Positions 1 to 10,744 are shown, counted from the first letter of the stretch. The stretch is DNA of 64,000 bases from Cervus elaphus (GCF_910594005.1 NC_057818.1:12646501-12710500), one strand, 5' to 3'. A program made the numbers and translations. Notes: a model not told the origin generated them from the sequence alone.

Positions 1-231
1 GAAAATGGTCTTTAAAGAGGCCAAGTTGAATCTGTAATTGTGGCCATGTGTCTATACACTTCAGCCTCGGTAAATTGTGGCTTCCTCCCAAACAGTGTAT
101 GCTAGATCACCAACACTTTTCTATATGTAATGATAGCTGTTGAAGGGGAATAAAAACAATAAATTCATGGCAAGGTTTTATCAATGTATTTTGTTCAACT
201 TATGAAAATCATCTTCTTTCTTCCCCATCAG
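1..231 (+). other. CRISPLD2: CRISPLD2 intron, 3' end
   Basis: This is the tail of the intron before the first visible exon. It ends in a pyrimidine-rich tract and CAG at 229-231. I see no repeat or other feature in it. Confidence 0.8.
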
Positions 232-298
232 GTACCAGTGCCCAGCAGGCTGCCTGCACAGTGGAGCAAAGATCTTTGGGACTCTCTTTTATGAAAGC
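232..298 (+). CDS. CRISPLD2: CRISPLD2 coding exon, start of LCCL domain 1 (partial CDS)
   Basis: The 67-bp exon carries one base completing the previous codon, then 22 codons ending in GES-type LCCL sequence (KIFGTLFYES). It follows TTCCCCATCAG and is followed by GTAAGTAT, a near-perfect donor. It contains the CPAGC cysteine pair, which belongs to the four-cysteine core of LCCL (Limulus factor C, Coch-5b2, Lgl1) domains, and the G-T-L-F-Y strand preceding the conserved SSIC helix. Earlier LCCL1 residues are in an upstream exon outside the window. The exon ends on a complete codon (phase 0). Confidence 0.93.
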
Positions 299-785
299 GT
301 AAGTATGGCCAGAGCTTCTTTAAATGGCTGGCGTGGACTCCTGTCTCTGTGTTAAAAGCAGGTGGCTGGTTTTCAGGTGAACAGATTTTCTTTCTGCTCA
401 GTAGTCAAACCCCTGTCTTTGTAGAGCTGATCCATGCCTATTTCTGGGGTCACAGATTTGTGAAGCCACTTTCGGGAATGGGGGCTGACCCCCGAGCCGA
501 CCAGTCTCTATGTTAGCCCCAGCGATAATATGCTCCACTGGAGAGGGAGAAAGGGCTGTTTGTCACTGTTCTTAGTTTGTAAAGCAACGCAGATGAGTTC
601 TTAAAGATAAGCAACCCCAGAAACAAAGACGTGTTATAGAGCGAGGTCGGAGTCAGCAGTGGGGTGAGCCTTGGCCCGGCTGTTTGGCTTTTTGTGGGTT
701 GAGGACAAACATCTTGGGTGTTCCTGGAAATGATCGCTGACAAAGGTGAATTCAGATGTACTTACATTCCGGCCCCGCCCTGCAG
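299..785 (+). other. CRISPLD2: CRISPLD2 intron (487 bp)
   Basis: GT...AG intron with donor GTAAGTAT and acceptor CCGCCCTGCAG. No interspersed repeat or other element recognised. Confidence 0.85.
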
Positions 786-916
786 GCGTCCAGCATCTGC
801 CGGGCCGCCATTCACTACGGGATCCTGGACGACAGGGGAGGCTTGGTGGACGTCACCAGGAACGGGAAGGTCCCCTTTTTTGTCAAGTCAGAGAGAAACG
901 GCGTGCAGTCTCTGAG
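786..916 (+). CDS. CRISPLD2: CRISPLD2 coding exon, core of LCCL domain 1
   Basis: The 131-bp exon starts in phase 0 and ends with two bases (AG) of a serine codon. It encodes the LCCL1 core: the SSICRAAIHYGIL motif, which is the most conserved block of LCCL domains, then GGLVDVTRNGKVPFF and a SERNGVQSL strand. The cysteine in SSIC is expected to pair within the domain, as in the Coch LCCL fold. The donor is GAG|GTAAAT. No frameshift or stop is present. Confidence comes from the continuous frame with the neighbouring exons and the close match to the known CRISPLD2 sequence. Confidence 0.95.
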
Positions 917-2876
917 GTAAATATTCTGTGATCAGGGCTCCTGAAGACTTCTGTTCTGATTGTGAGAGTATTGTTGAAACCTTGGGAAGTTCTGGACTGT
1001 ATAACGAAGCAGGAAACAATAAAGATGACAATGCTAGAACTCAGAAATCACCCCTACAGGCCGTTTAGCATATTTTATTCCACTGGGTTTCTGAGTGTAT
1101 GTTTAATGTATTGAGTTTTTTGTTTGTTTTGAGTTTTTTGTTTGCTTGTTTTTGTAGCTTTTAGGAAAGTTTATTCCATATTTGAAAGTTAATACTACTC
1201 TTAATTATGAAATGTACATATAGCCATTAAGATATAGAAAAACAAATAAGGAAATATTGACCCCTTCTTTCCCACTTGCTCGAGATAGTCTAGGTACACA
1301 ACCTTCAAAAGCATACAGTCTTGCAGTCTGACGTGAGTTCTGAATCCTCCTTTTTCTCCCTTCCTTGTCACTGAGAACTTTTCGGACACCTCAGTAATGA
1401 CTGATGGTATCTTTGAGTTTGCAGGCTAATTCTTCACTGGCATTCCCTACATACCCCCCTACCCCCGAGAATGAAGCTTTTCATTTTTTAAATATACCTA
1501 CTTGTGTTTGCAAGATGCTTTTCACGTAAGGTATGTGGATGAATCACAAGGCAGACCATCCTTGCCATCCTGACTCTGGGGGATGGAGGGGGCATGAAGA
1601 CCAGCAGGAGGCCGTGTCTTGGTCTGTCCATGGCATCGAGGCATCATGTGACCAGGAGCAGGTGGAACCCACTGCAGGCCCTGGGGTCAAACAGACCCAG
1701 CTCTGCCTGCTCTGTCTGTGACCTGGGCTGGCTTCTTCGTCCCTTCTGGCTGGCAGTGCCCTGATATTTGAATGGGGGCCATGGTAGGACCTGAGGCTGA
1801 CACCTGGCTGACACCCACCACAGGGCGGCGTGTCAGGGACCCCTGTCAGCGCCCACCCCAGGGTCTGTGGCAGGAAGGAGCTCAGCAGACGCTTCTGTGG
1901 TTGTTACAAGGTGGTATGTCTGTGTCCGTTCTAAACTGTGAGGCCACTCAGAACATTTCAGAAACTATGTGAGTCATTCTGCTTGGAAAGGCCTGGTTCT
2001 TCATCTTCAGGCAGTGTTGCAATATTCCTTGTTCTGTCTTAGCTAGGGATTTGGGGGTTATGTAAACAAAACAAAACAAAAAAGAGCAAGGAAGTTTAAA
2101 TGAAAACCAAGAAAATATTCAGAGAGATAGGTTGGGTGACCTCTACACCAGCCTTGATGGAGCTCAACCTCAGCCCCGGTGGAATTGTGGGCTTGGCTGA
2201 GGGTTCGGGCCTGTATTGCCCAGGATGCCTGTCCTGAAGCCCCTTCTGGTCCCTGCCAGTGGCCAGCTTTGCATCTAGAGTGAGGCTCTTTGCGTCTCAG
2301 AATTCAGGGAGTCTGTGAACGCAAGGCAGATGAAAGCTTTAGTTTCACTGACCTCTAATTGAAATGTAGTATTGTCTTCCTTTATGGATATTTAGCCCCA
2401 CATCTAGCTAGCGCTGCTCGAAGTCCACTTGCTGGAGACATCTTGAAACATTCTCTGCCCATCATGGTCCCTCAATGACAGAAGTTAGAGAACCTGCCTC
2501 TTGATTCTGGTTTTAATGCATTAATGAAGATGCACAGCCATTAGGCTAACACAAATTTGTTTTCATACTTTGACAATGATATTAATAATACATGACTTCC
2601 TTTTAATCTTATAAATGTATCATATGCATTTAAAAAGCATTGTTCTGAGGAGGCGTCCAAAGGCTTTACCAGGCCTCTAGAGGGATCCTTGGCACAAAGA
2701 AGGTTAATGAGCCCTGTTCTAGAATGTTCTCAGTCTAGACCTTGCTCGGGAGCATCCTAAGGGCTTTCGGGGTGATGGGAAGCAAGTAGGAAGATATGAC
2801 ATCGAGGCTGAAATGAACAGGGGTGCATGTTTAGAAGCAGCTCTGTTTTGCATTCACCTAATGTTTCCTTTTATAG
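917..2876 (+). other. CRISPLD2: CRISPLD2 intron (1960 bp)
   Basis: Mostly unique-looking sequence. A T-rich stretch with an imperfect short tandem duplication lies at about 1110-1160. An old hAT-type DNA transposon fossil is at about 2290-2725 (listed separately). I see nothing else in 917-2280. Confidence 0.8.
2290..2725. mobile_element. Ancient hAT-Charlie-type DNA transposon fossil
   Basis: The stretch TTTCACTGACCTCTAA with the downstream tail (GAGG-GTCC-like, then GGCTTTACCAG and GGCACAAAGAAGGTTAATG) matches the interior and end of a familiar mammalian nonautonomous hAT repeat. The middle is diverged and part may be missing. Subfamily not assigned. Confidence 0.5.
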
Positions 2877-2920
2877 CAAATACAAGGCTTCCAGCTCATT
2901 CACGGTGTCAAAAGTAAAAG
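2877..2920 (+). CDS. CRISPLD2: CRISPLD2 coding exon, end of LCCL domain 1
   Basis: The 44-bp exon has one base completing the split serine, 14 codons (KYKASSSFTVSKVK) and one base carried on. This is the last strand of LCCL1 (S-F-T-V-S-K) leading into the short inter-domain linker. It is preceded by CTTTTATAG and followed by GTAAGGTGG. Such a short exon is easily missed by gene prediction but is required to keep the frame between its neighbours. Confidence 0.93.
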
Positions 2921-3627
2921 GTAAGGTGGACCGTCTTCTCTTATATGACCACAATCCACAGGTTACCCTGGAATTTTGTTCCCCTTACTTACTGATTTAA
3001 TGGTTATCATACCTGTTGATACTGCTTTTCTCAGCATTGCCACAGTATTGAAGAGGTTCCTGAGGATTCTTTAGCTAGTTTCTAAACACATCTGAACTTG
3101 GCATTGGCCCTGGATGGCTAAGGCTGAAACACATGCCCAAGTTCCCCGCTGACTGTCACAGAAAGACTATTGCCTGGGTCTAGAGTAGCCAACAGGCTGT
3201 GTAGGCAGTGTTGGTTGCTACCGAGTGGTAGTGGCTACCTGGAACATTGTGTTTAGAAGGATTCTGAGGTCCAGTTCTGTGCTCAGCAGAAAACGAAGCT
3301 GGAGAGGTTAGTCATGTCTGCCACAGAGGAGGGGGTGAAACCTGGGGAAGGACATGGCCTATGTTTGCCGTACCTCGTCCGGCTAGGTACATGACCTGTG
3401 GCTTGTTCTTTGGCAGGGCGGCATGTGACCGTGGGAGAGCAGGCTGTAATCAGAATCGGGGTTGGGTTTGTAGTTGCCCAGACCGGGCACTTGGCTGGAG
3501 GGTCTCAGGCAGGCAGGGGGGCATAGGCACACTACAAACATTGCCTCTCCACCCCGGGAAACTTCCCACCCAGCCGTTCTTCCTTTGGGAAAGCCATGCT
3601 TGTCACTTGCCCTGGATACCAGACATT

Positions 3628-3783
3628 CGCTTAGTCGTGTCCGACTCTTTGTGACCCCATGGACTGCAGCATGCTAGGCCTCCCTGGCCTCCACCATCTC
3701 CTGGAGTTTACTCAAATGCATATCCACTGAGTTGGTGATGCCATCCAATCATTTCATGCTCTCTCATCCCCTTCTCCTCCTGG
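3628..3783 (-). mobile_element. BovB LINE 3' end fragment
   Basis: Reverse complement of the BovB tail: it reads TCGTGTCCGACTCTTTGTGA, then the GACTGCAGCATGC block, the TTGGTGATGCCATCCAA block and CCCCTTCTCCTCCTG in the order expected for a minus-strand copy. It is truncated at its 5' end. Confidence 0.85.
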
Positions 3784-3864
3784 ATACCTGACTACCTGGT
3801 TAGATATCTTTATAGAAACATGTAGCAGCATTTTACCGTATTACAAAATTAATACCTATTTATT

Positions 3865-4195
3865 CCAGATAATTTAAAAATATGGAGAATCAGTAGGGAA
3901 AAAAGAAAAAAGAAGACCTAAATTCGACCACTCAGAGATAACTACTCTGAACATTTTGGTGGATTTCTATAGAGTTTATTTTCCCTCTGCATTGAGTATA
4001 TACATTGGTAATATGTACATTGATATGTTTTTAAAAATTGAAATTGGTAGCCTGATTTTCTTTTCAAATAATAATATACCAAGAATATACTTCTATACCT
4101 TTAAGTGGACTTCTGAACCTAATTTTAATGGTCTCCCCAGCATCCCATTGTGTAACAGACCCTTGTTGGACCTCTGCATAGACCCCTGCCCATCT
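3865..4195 (-). mobile_element. Old L1 (L1M-type) 3' region remnant
   Basis: A-rich and AT-rich sequence with the recognisable GAGATAACTACTCTGAACA block and a following TTTTGGTG stretch seen in the reverse complement of old mammalian L1 tails. A similar block is present at about 22.4 kb. Edges are uncertain. Confidence 0.45.
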
Positions 4196-4204
4196 AAATG
4201 ATAG

Positions 4205-4317
4205 GCTGTGCTAGAGGTGGGCAAACTACAACCTTCAAGGCCAAATCCTGCCTGCCATCTGTTTTGTAAATAAAATTCTATTGGCACGGAGCTGTGCCCA
4301 TTCATTTCTGTGTTGCC
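4205..4317. mobile_element. hAT-type DNA transposon, left part (split by BovB)
   Basis: Begins with GGTGGGCAAACTACAACC and runs through GGCCAAATCCTGCCTGCC to GTAAATAAAATTCTATTGG and CCCATTCATTT, a familiar mammalian nonautonomous hAT element. The rest of the same element resumes at 5554, so this is one copy interrupted by the BovB at 4318-5553. Confidence 0.7.
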
Positions 4318-5553
4318 TAAGAATGGTTTTTCAACAGTATGTGAACCGTGAACTTCCAGATGTTCAAGCTGGTTATAGAAAAGGCAGAGGAACCAGAGAT
4401 CAAATTGCCAACATCTGTTGGATTATCAAAAAAGCAAGAGAGTTCCAGAAAAACATCTATTTCTGCTTTATTGACTATGCCAAAGCCGTTGACTGTGTGG
4501 ATCACCACAAACTGTGGAAAATTCTGAAAGAGATGGGAATACCAGATCACCTGACCTGCCTCTTGAGAAATCTGTATGCAGGTCAGGAAGCAACAGTTAG
4601 AACTGGACATGGAACAACAGACTGGTTCCAAATAGGAAAAGGAGTACGTCAAGGCTGTATATTGTCACCCTGCTTATTTAACTTATATGCAGAGTACATC
4701 ATGAGAAATGCTGTACTGGATAAAGCACAAGCTGGAATCAAAATTGCTGGGAGAAATATCAATAACCTCAGATATGCAGATGACACCACCCTTATGGCAG
4801 AAAGTGAAGAAGAACTAAAGAGCCTCTTGATGAAAGTGAAAGAGGAGAGTGAAAAAGTTGGCTTAAAGTTCAACATTCAGGAAACTAAGATCATGGCATC
4901 TGGTCCCATCACTTCATGGCAAATAGATGGGGAAACAATGGAAACAGTGTCAGACTTTATTTTGGGGGGCTCCAAAATCACTGCAGATGGTGACTGCAGC
5001 CATGAAATTAAAAGATGCTTACTCCTTGGAAGAAAAGTTATGTCCAACCTAGACAGCATATTAAATAGCAGAGACATTACTTTGCCAACAAAGGTACATC
5101 TAGTCAAAGCTATGGTTTTTCCAGTAGTCGTGTATAAATGTGAGAGCTGGACTATAAACAAAGCTGAGCACCGAAGAATTGATGCTTTTGACCTGTGGTG
5201 TTGGAGAAGACTCTTGAGCCTTGTAGTCCCTTGGACTACAAGGAGATCCAACCAGTCCATCCTAAAGGAAATCAGTCCTGAATGTTCATTGGAAGGACTG
5301 ATGCTGAAGCTTAAACTCCAATACTTTGGTCACATTTTGCGAAGAACTGACTCATTGGAAAGACCCTGATCCTGGGAAAGACTGAAGGTGGGAGGAGAAG
5401 GGGACAACAGAGGATGACATCACCGACTCAATGGATATGAGTTTGAGTAAACTAAGGGAGTTGGTGATGGACAGGGAGGCCTGGCGAACTGCAGTTCATG
5501 GGGTCACAAAGAGTCGGACATGACTGAGCAACTGAACTGAACTGACCTGAACT
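4318..5553 (+). mobile_element. BovB (RTE) LINE, 5'-truncated, with long reverse-transcriptase reading frame
   Basis: A 1.2-kb BovB copy carrying the C-terminal half of the ORF. The frame from about 4323 to 5369 is open for roughly 350 codons and contains the reverse-transcriptase core. The palm motif is F-I-D-Y-A-K-A-V-D (about 4470-4496), the RQGC-x-LSP block is at about 4648, and the catalytic YADD is at 4773-4784, intact. The frame breaks at 5367-5369 by a change within the C-terminal tail, where other copies run on. The endonuclease half is absent, so the copy cannot be autonomous. The 3' end is the usual run of short CTGAACTGAA-type repeats (5520-5553). It sits inside an older hAT element in a CRISPLD2 intron, in sense orientation. 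Confidence 0.93.
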
Positions 5554-5662
5554 GATGGCTGGTTTCTGCTACAACAGCAGAGTAGAGTGGTTATAACACG
5601 ACCATAGGGAGCTGGAGATATTTACTCTGACTCTTTAAGAAACAGTTTGCTGAGGCCTGGAC
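5554..5662. mobile_element. hAT-type DNA transposon, right part (split by BovB)
   Basis: Reads GGCTGGTTTCTGCTACAACA, then AGAGTGGTTATAACACGACC, and ends with GAAACAGTTTGCTGA. It continues the element at 4205-4317 in the same orientation, showing that BovB inserted later. Confidence 0.7.
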
Positions 5663-5814
5663 TAAACGAGGATAGGCTGTTAGAGACCGCAGGTATTCAG
5701 TATTAGAAGTGCTTCCTTAGACACAGCATTTGACCTTGAAGGAGTCACCCACCCCTCGGGAAGGACTTGAGCAATGAGCTGAGGCTGGAAGTCAAAAACC
5801 AGACCTTCAGCTTG

Positions 5815-5905
5815 TCCTGTGCAGCCTCAGGGGGTCTTTTAGCTCTTTTGGACCTCAGTTTCCCCATCTACATAATTAGAACAATACCTTCCATGAGGAT
5901 CCAGC
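5815..5905 (+). repeat. MIR SINE fragment
   Basis: Contains the MIR core signature CCTCAGTTTCCCCATCTA followed by an A-rich stretch and CCTTCCATGAGGA. Short and diverged. Confidence 0.5.
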
Positions 5906-6214
5906 ATGATAAGGTAGAGGTAAAGACTTCAAAGTGGAAAAGCACAATGCTGGCCCCACAGAGAAACTGGTAAGGGTGATGACCTTTGACCTGTAGACAT
6001 TTGGGCTGTGGGGTTTGTCTCATCCTTTGAGTGGACTGGGGGAGGAGTCGGGAGCACTGGGGCCTGGTACCTGGTACCGGCTGGGTTCTCATCCCAGCTC
6101 TTATCTGAGTTCAGGGGCCCAAGTAGCCCCCAGGGCCCATTGTCCAGCAGCCCCTTTCATAGTCCGGAAGCCTGAGGCTCAGGCCCACCTCTGACCCGTT
6201 GTTCCCGTTCACAG

Positions 6215-6287
6215 TGCAAGACCTGGACTGCTACACCACTGTGGCCCAGCTCTGCCCGTATGAGAAGCCGGGGACACACTGCCCAAG
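6215..6287 (+). CDS. CRISPLD2: CRISPLD2 coding exon, linker and start of LCCL domain 2
   Basis: The 73-bp exon has two bases completing a valine, 23 codons ([18 protein letters not shown] followed by GTHCP) and two bases of an arginine codon. It holds the inter-domain linker with the cysteines of [10 protein letters not shown] and the THC that opens LCCL2. The acceptor is CCCGTTCACAG and the donor AAG|GTAAGG. The sequence [12 protein letters not shown] is distinctive for CRISPLD2 against CRISPLD1. Confidence 0.95.
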
Positions 6288-6700
6288 GTAAGGCTCCCTG
6301 GCATCTGGACTTGTAAACATGGGGGCTGAGAGAAAAAGGGCCAGGCTGGTTTGTGGGGTGGGTGGGGTGGTCACCGCATGCAGCCACGCATGGCTGAGTT
6401 CTAGACGTGGCCCTGGCATGTGTCCACACAGGAAGTCATTTGCTTTGTGGTCTGAGTCAAGGACCCACCCAACTTCCTGAGACCGCTTATTCTCAGCCCT
6501 GGCTGCACACTGGACTTGCTACAGGGGCATTAAAAGGACGAATCCCCATCTCCAAGGGTGGCCCAGGAGGGTATCGCATCTTTAGAAGCTTCTCCGTGAG
6601 CCCCTTGTGTAGCCAAGAACCTGGGGCCTGCCGTGAGGAACTTAACTGAGAAGATGATTTTGCCCCGCTCACTGTTGCCTCCACTAGCAGGAGAGAGTGT

Positions 6701-6908
6701 CTGCTTAGTTGCTCAGCCCTATCTGACTCTTTGTGAGCCCATTGACTGTAGCCCGCCAGGCTCTTGTGTCCATGGGATTCTCTAGGCAAGAGTACTGGAG
6801 TGGGTTGCCGTGTCCTCCTCCAGGAGATTCTTCCCAACCCAGGGATCAAATCCAGGTCTCCCGCTTTGCAGGCGGATTCGTTACCGTCTGAGCCACCAGG
6901 GAAGCAGA
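6701..6908 (-). mobile_element. Bov-tA SINE with 9-bp target-site duplication
   Basis: Minus-strand Bov-tA with the Bov-A body first and the tRNA-derived head (GTCTGAGCCACCAGGGAAG) last. AGAGAGTGT flanks it at 6692-6700 and 6909-6917, the target-site duplication. This places the edges precisely. Confidence 0.92.
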
Positions 6909-7094
6909 AGAGAGTGTTTGACTTCATTTGCCACCAAGCTCTTCCCAGGCCCCAAGACAGACCTCAGGGCCTGTCATTCTTGAACCCTTAGATCAGCTGA
7001 GAACTCTGGAAGCTGGGTGACACTGGTCCCCGTGGAATCTGCTCTTTGATTCTTGTATTTGATCTGTGATGTTTTCTGTGGATCACTTTAGAAC

Positions 7095-7560
7095 CAGCTT
7101 GTTAAAATCCAGCTTTTTGGAGGTAAAACTTATACACAGTGAAATCCACCAGTAATAAGTATATAGTTGGGTGTGTTTTGACCAGTGTATACCACAGTCC
7201 CGATAGAGGACGTTTTCATCACCCAGCAGGTTCCCTTGTGGTCCGTTCCCCTCCCTCCGGTCTCTCCTGTATCCCTGCTGGCCCCTGATCCGCTCCTGTC
7301 CCTGTACTCGTGCCTTTTCTGGACTCTCACGTACATGGAGCCGTCACAGCAGAGACTTGTGTGTCTGGCTTCTTTCACTCCGCACAGTGCTTTGCAGTTC
7401 ACCTGTCCTAGAGCCAGTGGGTGATTCGTTTCTTCTTTCACGTTGCCGAGTGGTGTTCCACTCTGTGGATGTACTGCAGTTTGTCTGAGGAGTGAGTTTT
7501 ACACGCATCTGCCTAAGCCTTACTTGGCTGGTTTTTGGAAGATGGTGTGTCATAACTAAA
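7095..7560 (-). mobile_element. Old L1 3' region fragment
   Basis: Starts with TTGGAGGTAAAACTTATACA and runs through a C-rich stretch to TGTGTGTCTGGCTTCTTTCA and GTGGTGTTCCACTCTGTGG. This is the order of an old mammalian L1 tail read on the opposite strand. The same family is at about 63.3-63.86 kb. Confidence 0.65.
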
Positions 7561-7687
7561 GAAGAGGTGCCTCTGAAGTACCTATTAGACCGTCTCAGAA
7601 GTTGTGGGATGTAGTATCCCCTGAGCCCTTCTCCGGGGCCTGGATGCCTGTGGGTTCTCCAAGGGAAAGACTGACCTTACAACCAAC

Positions 7688-7830
7688 AGGTGAGGGGCTT
7701 TGCTGGCGGTCCAGTGGTTAGGACTCCTGCTTCCATGGCAAGGAGCACAGGTTTGATCCCTTGTTGGAGAACCAAGATCTTGCATGCTGGGAGCAGTGGC
7801 CCCCCAAAACCTAACAGACGGAGACCCACA
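7688..7830 (+). mobile_element. CHR-type cetartiodactyl tRNA-derived SINE
   Basis: GGGGCTTTGCTGGCGGTCCA, then GTGGTTAGGACTCCTGC and GGTTTGATCCCTTGTTGG: the A-box and B-box-like tRNA-derived head shared by CHR SINEs of whales and ruminants. Diverged 3' end. Confidence 0.7.
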
Positions 7831-8740
7831 AGGATGAGCAGGAGGAACCCCGGGAGGGTGCTGATGAGGGAGAGGGGACTGGACTGGGCCCCGGACTCCT
7901 CCCCTTGGCTACTCACGTTCCCCTTGGGGCTTTCTCACTGCCCACTGCCACCTCCACCACCACGCTGACCCGCCTTGAGTGTTCAAGGGAAAACATCCCA
8001 CATGTTAAAGAGAAGCAGAAGGAAGTAATTTAAGAAAGTACAAACAAAAAGAAAAACTTGACATGCTACAAGTATCCAAAATGTTTCTGACCTCTCATTC
8101 TAGAAGCAGGAAAGAACATTCTTACCCCAATTCTCTTTTTTTTTCTGTTTAAATCTCAGACACATCCTTGTTCTCTCTGCCTATCCTGCTCCTTCGCCCC
8201 AAAGGACCCTTTCCACTTCCTGGTCGCTCTGCCTGGCTCTCTTCCCCTTCAGCATCCTGCCTGTCTCTGGGCCAGAGGGCTTCCGGCTGCCTTTTTGGTT
8301 TCTTGGTCCCTGGGCTCCAGCCCACGTGTGCCTGTTCCAGATGAAGACAAAAGACCTTTTCTTAAGTCAAGCTTGTACTTTCTTGGTTTGAGAGGCTCCA
8401 GTTTGAGGCACTCTCCTCATCCCCTGTGGCAGGGATGTGGTGACTGACACAGCAGTGAGCAAACCCTTCCTGCCCCAGGTTATCAGTGTTCCCTCCCTGG
8501 AATATTCTGTGATTCACAGAGGTGAGCGCCCCCACCCTTTCCTCCTCCACAACAGGGAAGTGGCCTTAAAAAAAAAAATCTATTGATTATAATCTCTATA
8601 AAGTACCCACAGTGTGAACCAGCCAACACCCAAGAATGGGAGGTACAACCCCTTCCAATTCCATACTCACCTCTGTGAGATTTTTGTTTCATTTCACCTC
8701 GTTGTTTCTGCATGTCTTTTAATATGAAGAGCTTTTTCTT

Positions 8741-9165
8741 TAAAAAAAATTTTATTGCAGTATAGTTGATTTACAACGTCGTGTTAGTTTCAGGTGTACA
8801 ACAAAGTGAATCAGTTATATATGCATCTGTTGTTGTTCAATTCTGTTCGATTCTCCGTGACTCCATGGACTGCAGCATGCCAAGCTTCCCTGTTCTTCAC
8901 CGTCTTCTGGAGTTTGCTCAAACCCATGTCCATTGAGTCGGTGATGCCATCCACCCACCTCATCCTCTGTCACCCCCTTCTCCTCCTGCCCTCAATCTTT
9001 CCATCTATATCCACTCTTGTAGGTTCTTTTTCTTTATAGTCATTACAGAATATTGAGTATAGTTCCTTGTGCTATACGGTAATATAGAGTAGGATCTTAC
9101 AGAAGGTCTATTTTATATATAGTAGTGTGTATGTGTCAATAAAATTCTACATGTACTTTTAAGAA
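8741..9165 (-). mobile_element. L1 3' tail, interrupted by a BovB fragment
   Basis: L1 tail on the minus strand at 8741-8828 (TTTATTGCAGTATAGTTGAT block) and 9007-9165 (TATTGAGTATAGTTCC and TATATATAGTAGTGTGTATG blocks). The two parts are contiguous in the family, so the intervening 8829-9001 is a later insertion. Confidence 0.8.
8829..9001 (-). mobile_element. BovB 3' end fragment nested in L1
   Basis: Reverse complement of the BovB tail (CTCCATGGACTGCAGCATGC, then GAGTCGGTGATGCCATCC and CCCTTCTCCTCCTGCC). A short CATCT repeat at 8824-8828 and 9002-9006 may be the target-site duplication. Confidence 0.82.
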
Positions 9166-9363
9166 AAGGAAAAATATCTTTTATCACTGCTAGGGTGAAA
9201 GAGGTATATATGTATTTTTTCTTAAAGAGTAGGCTGTGGTAATAATTGCCTTTCATCTAAGTATTAAATCTTGATGAGCAAATAAAGAGGGCCAGCTGCT
9301 TTTCTCAAGAAGTTTTGTTTTCTGCTGATGATAACCATTCCCTAAACGCTTCTTGTTTTCCAG

Positions 9364-9439
9364 AGTTCGCTGTCCAGCGCACTGCAAAGACGAGCCATCC
9401 TATTGGGCTCCCGTGTTTGGAAGCAACATCTATGCCGAT
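9364..9439 (+). CDS. CRISPLD2: CRISPLD2 coding exon, LCCL domain 2 N-terminal part
   Basis: The 76-bp exon has one base completing an arginine, then 25 codons: VRCPAHCKDEPSYWAPVFG followed by SNIYAD. It contains the RCPAHC cysteine pair equivalent to CPAGC of LCCL1, then the A-P-V-F-G-x-x-I-Y strand. The acceptor is TTGTTTTCCAG and the donor GAT|GTGAGT. It ends in phase 0, the same phase as the equivalent LCCL1 exon at 232-298. This fits an origin of the two domains by duplication of an exon set. Confidence 0.95.
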
Positions 9440-9957
9440 GTGAGTATTCTGGACTTATTGGTGACTGCCCCACAGAAACCACGTTCCAGGGTCTGGACGT
9501 CAGAAACTTAAAATCTCATTCCTGTGCCTCTAGATAAATTTATACCATTCATTTCTGCTACCAGTGCTCTAGTTTCTACATTTTCAGAAGTATTTGTGCT
9601 TCCACCAATGTGTGCTAATGAACACAGACATGGGTGTACCTCCTCTTGCCCAGACATCTTCAGAGTTTGGTGAACTGAATCCTGCTCCCTCACTGACAAG
9701 CTCTTCTCATGTGAAGGCTGCCATGCATCACATACTGCCTTCCCCCAGATACTTAATAACCTTTCTGGCTCTCCTGATGCTTGTATAGCTGTTGGTCTTC
9801 TCCACTCATTGCATTTCTTTTTTGGCTGTGTACATACACTGAACTAAAAGCACATAGAAGAAAATACAAACTACTGCCAATGTACTACTTGTTAATAACC
9901 ACTCTTATTATATTCCGTTTTTCCATCCTAACTTTAGCAAGGAAAGTTTAGCTTGGT

Positions 9958-10165
9958 TGTTTTTTAAATTTTATTGAAGTATAGTTGATTTACAGAGTTG
10001 TGTTCATTTCTACTGTACAGAAAAGTGACTCAGTTATACATACATGTTCTCTTTCATACTCTTTTCCATTCTGGTTTGTCACAGGATGGTGAATACGGTT
10101 CTCTGTGCTCCACAGTAGGCCCTTGTCGTTTATCCATCCTACAGAGAAGAGTTTGCAGATATGGC
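9958..10165 (-). mobile_element. L1 3' tail
   Basis: Minus-strand L1 tail: TTTATTGAAGTATAGTTGAT, then GTGACTCAGTTATACATACA, GTGCTCCACAGTAGGCCC and TTTATCCATCCTACAG in the usual order. Confidence 0.8.
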
Positions 10166-10744
10166 TCCTACAGAACAAGGTCTCTTCCTCCTGTGGTCCA
10201 GGGTTTAGGGACATGGTGACCCAGGAGATGTGAATACGGTCACAGCTCTGCCCAACAGGCTGTGTGGTCTTCCTGACCAAGCCATTCACCTCTCTGTAGA
10301 ATGAGCCAGGGCTGGGGTTTTCTAATTCAGGGGATCCTCTAGATCTGAAAGTCCATGAGTAGATCAGCTTCACTCAATCCCAGCTAATGTTTTTACCCAG
10401 CTTTTCCTCATCTTCATTTCTATGGTTCTCCTGCATCCACTATCACCACGCCCGCCTTTGCCTCCATCCGCCTTCATTTATTCTGGACTCCTGTAATGTG
10501 AGCTCGCTGAGTTCTGTGAAGTCAAAGCAACCTTCATGACTGGCCTTCCCCCACCCCTCATCTTTTTTTCCTCTCCTCTTTAAATGAGCCTTTTTATTTT
10601 TTCTCCTTAAAAGGTGCTTAGCCAAAATGGAGCTCTAAAAGTTTAATGAAGGAATAAAACAATGTGAATCAATTGTTATACCAAATATTTAAGCCAAAAC
10701 CTGCAACTGAAAGACAGAGTCTTTGATTTTCAAGTGCTTTAAAT

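Larger units (their letters stand above)
2921..6214 (+). other. CRISPLD2: CRISPLD2 intron (3294 bp), repeat-rich
   Basis: Holds two BovB LINE fragments, an old L1 remnant and a hAT element split by one of the BovB copies (all listed separately). Between 2921 and 3627 no repeat is recognised; a GRE-like 15-mer lies at 3241. The segment 5910-6214 shows nothing recognisable before the acceptor GTTCACAG. Confidence 0.85.
6288..9363 (+). other. CRISPLD2: CRISPLD2 intron (3076 bp)
   Basis: Contains a Bov-tA SINE, an old L1 fragment, a CHR-type SINE and an L1 tail split by a BovB fragment (listed separately). The stretches 6288-6690 and 7980-8730 show no recognisable repeat beyond short T-rich or A-rich runs. 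Confidence 0.85.

Noticed and set aside
4281..5369. Host gene encoding a reverse transcriptase
   Set aside because: It is a BovB LINE fragment; the first codons come from the flanking hAT element and the start is not real.
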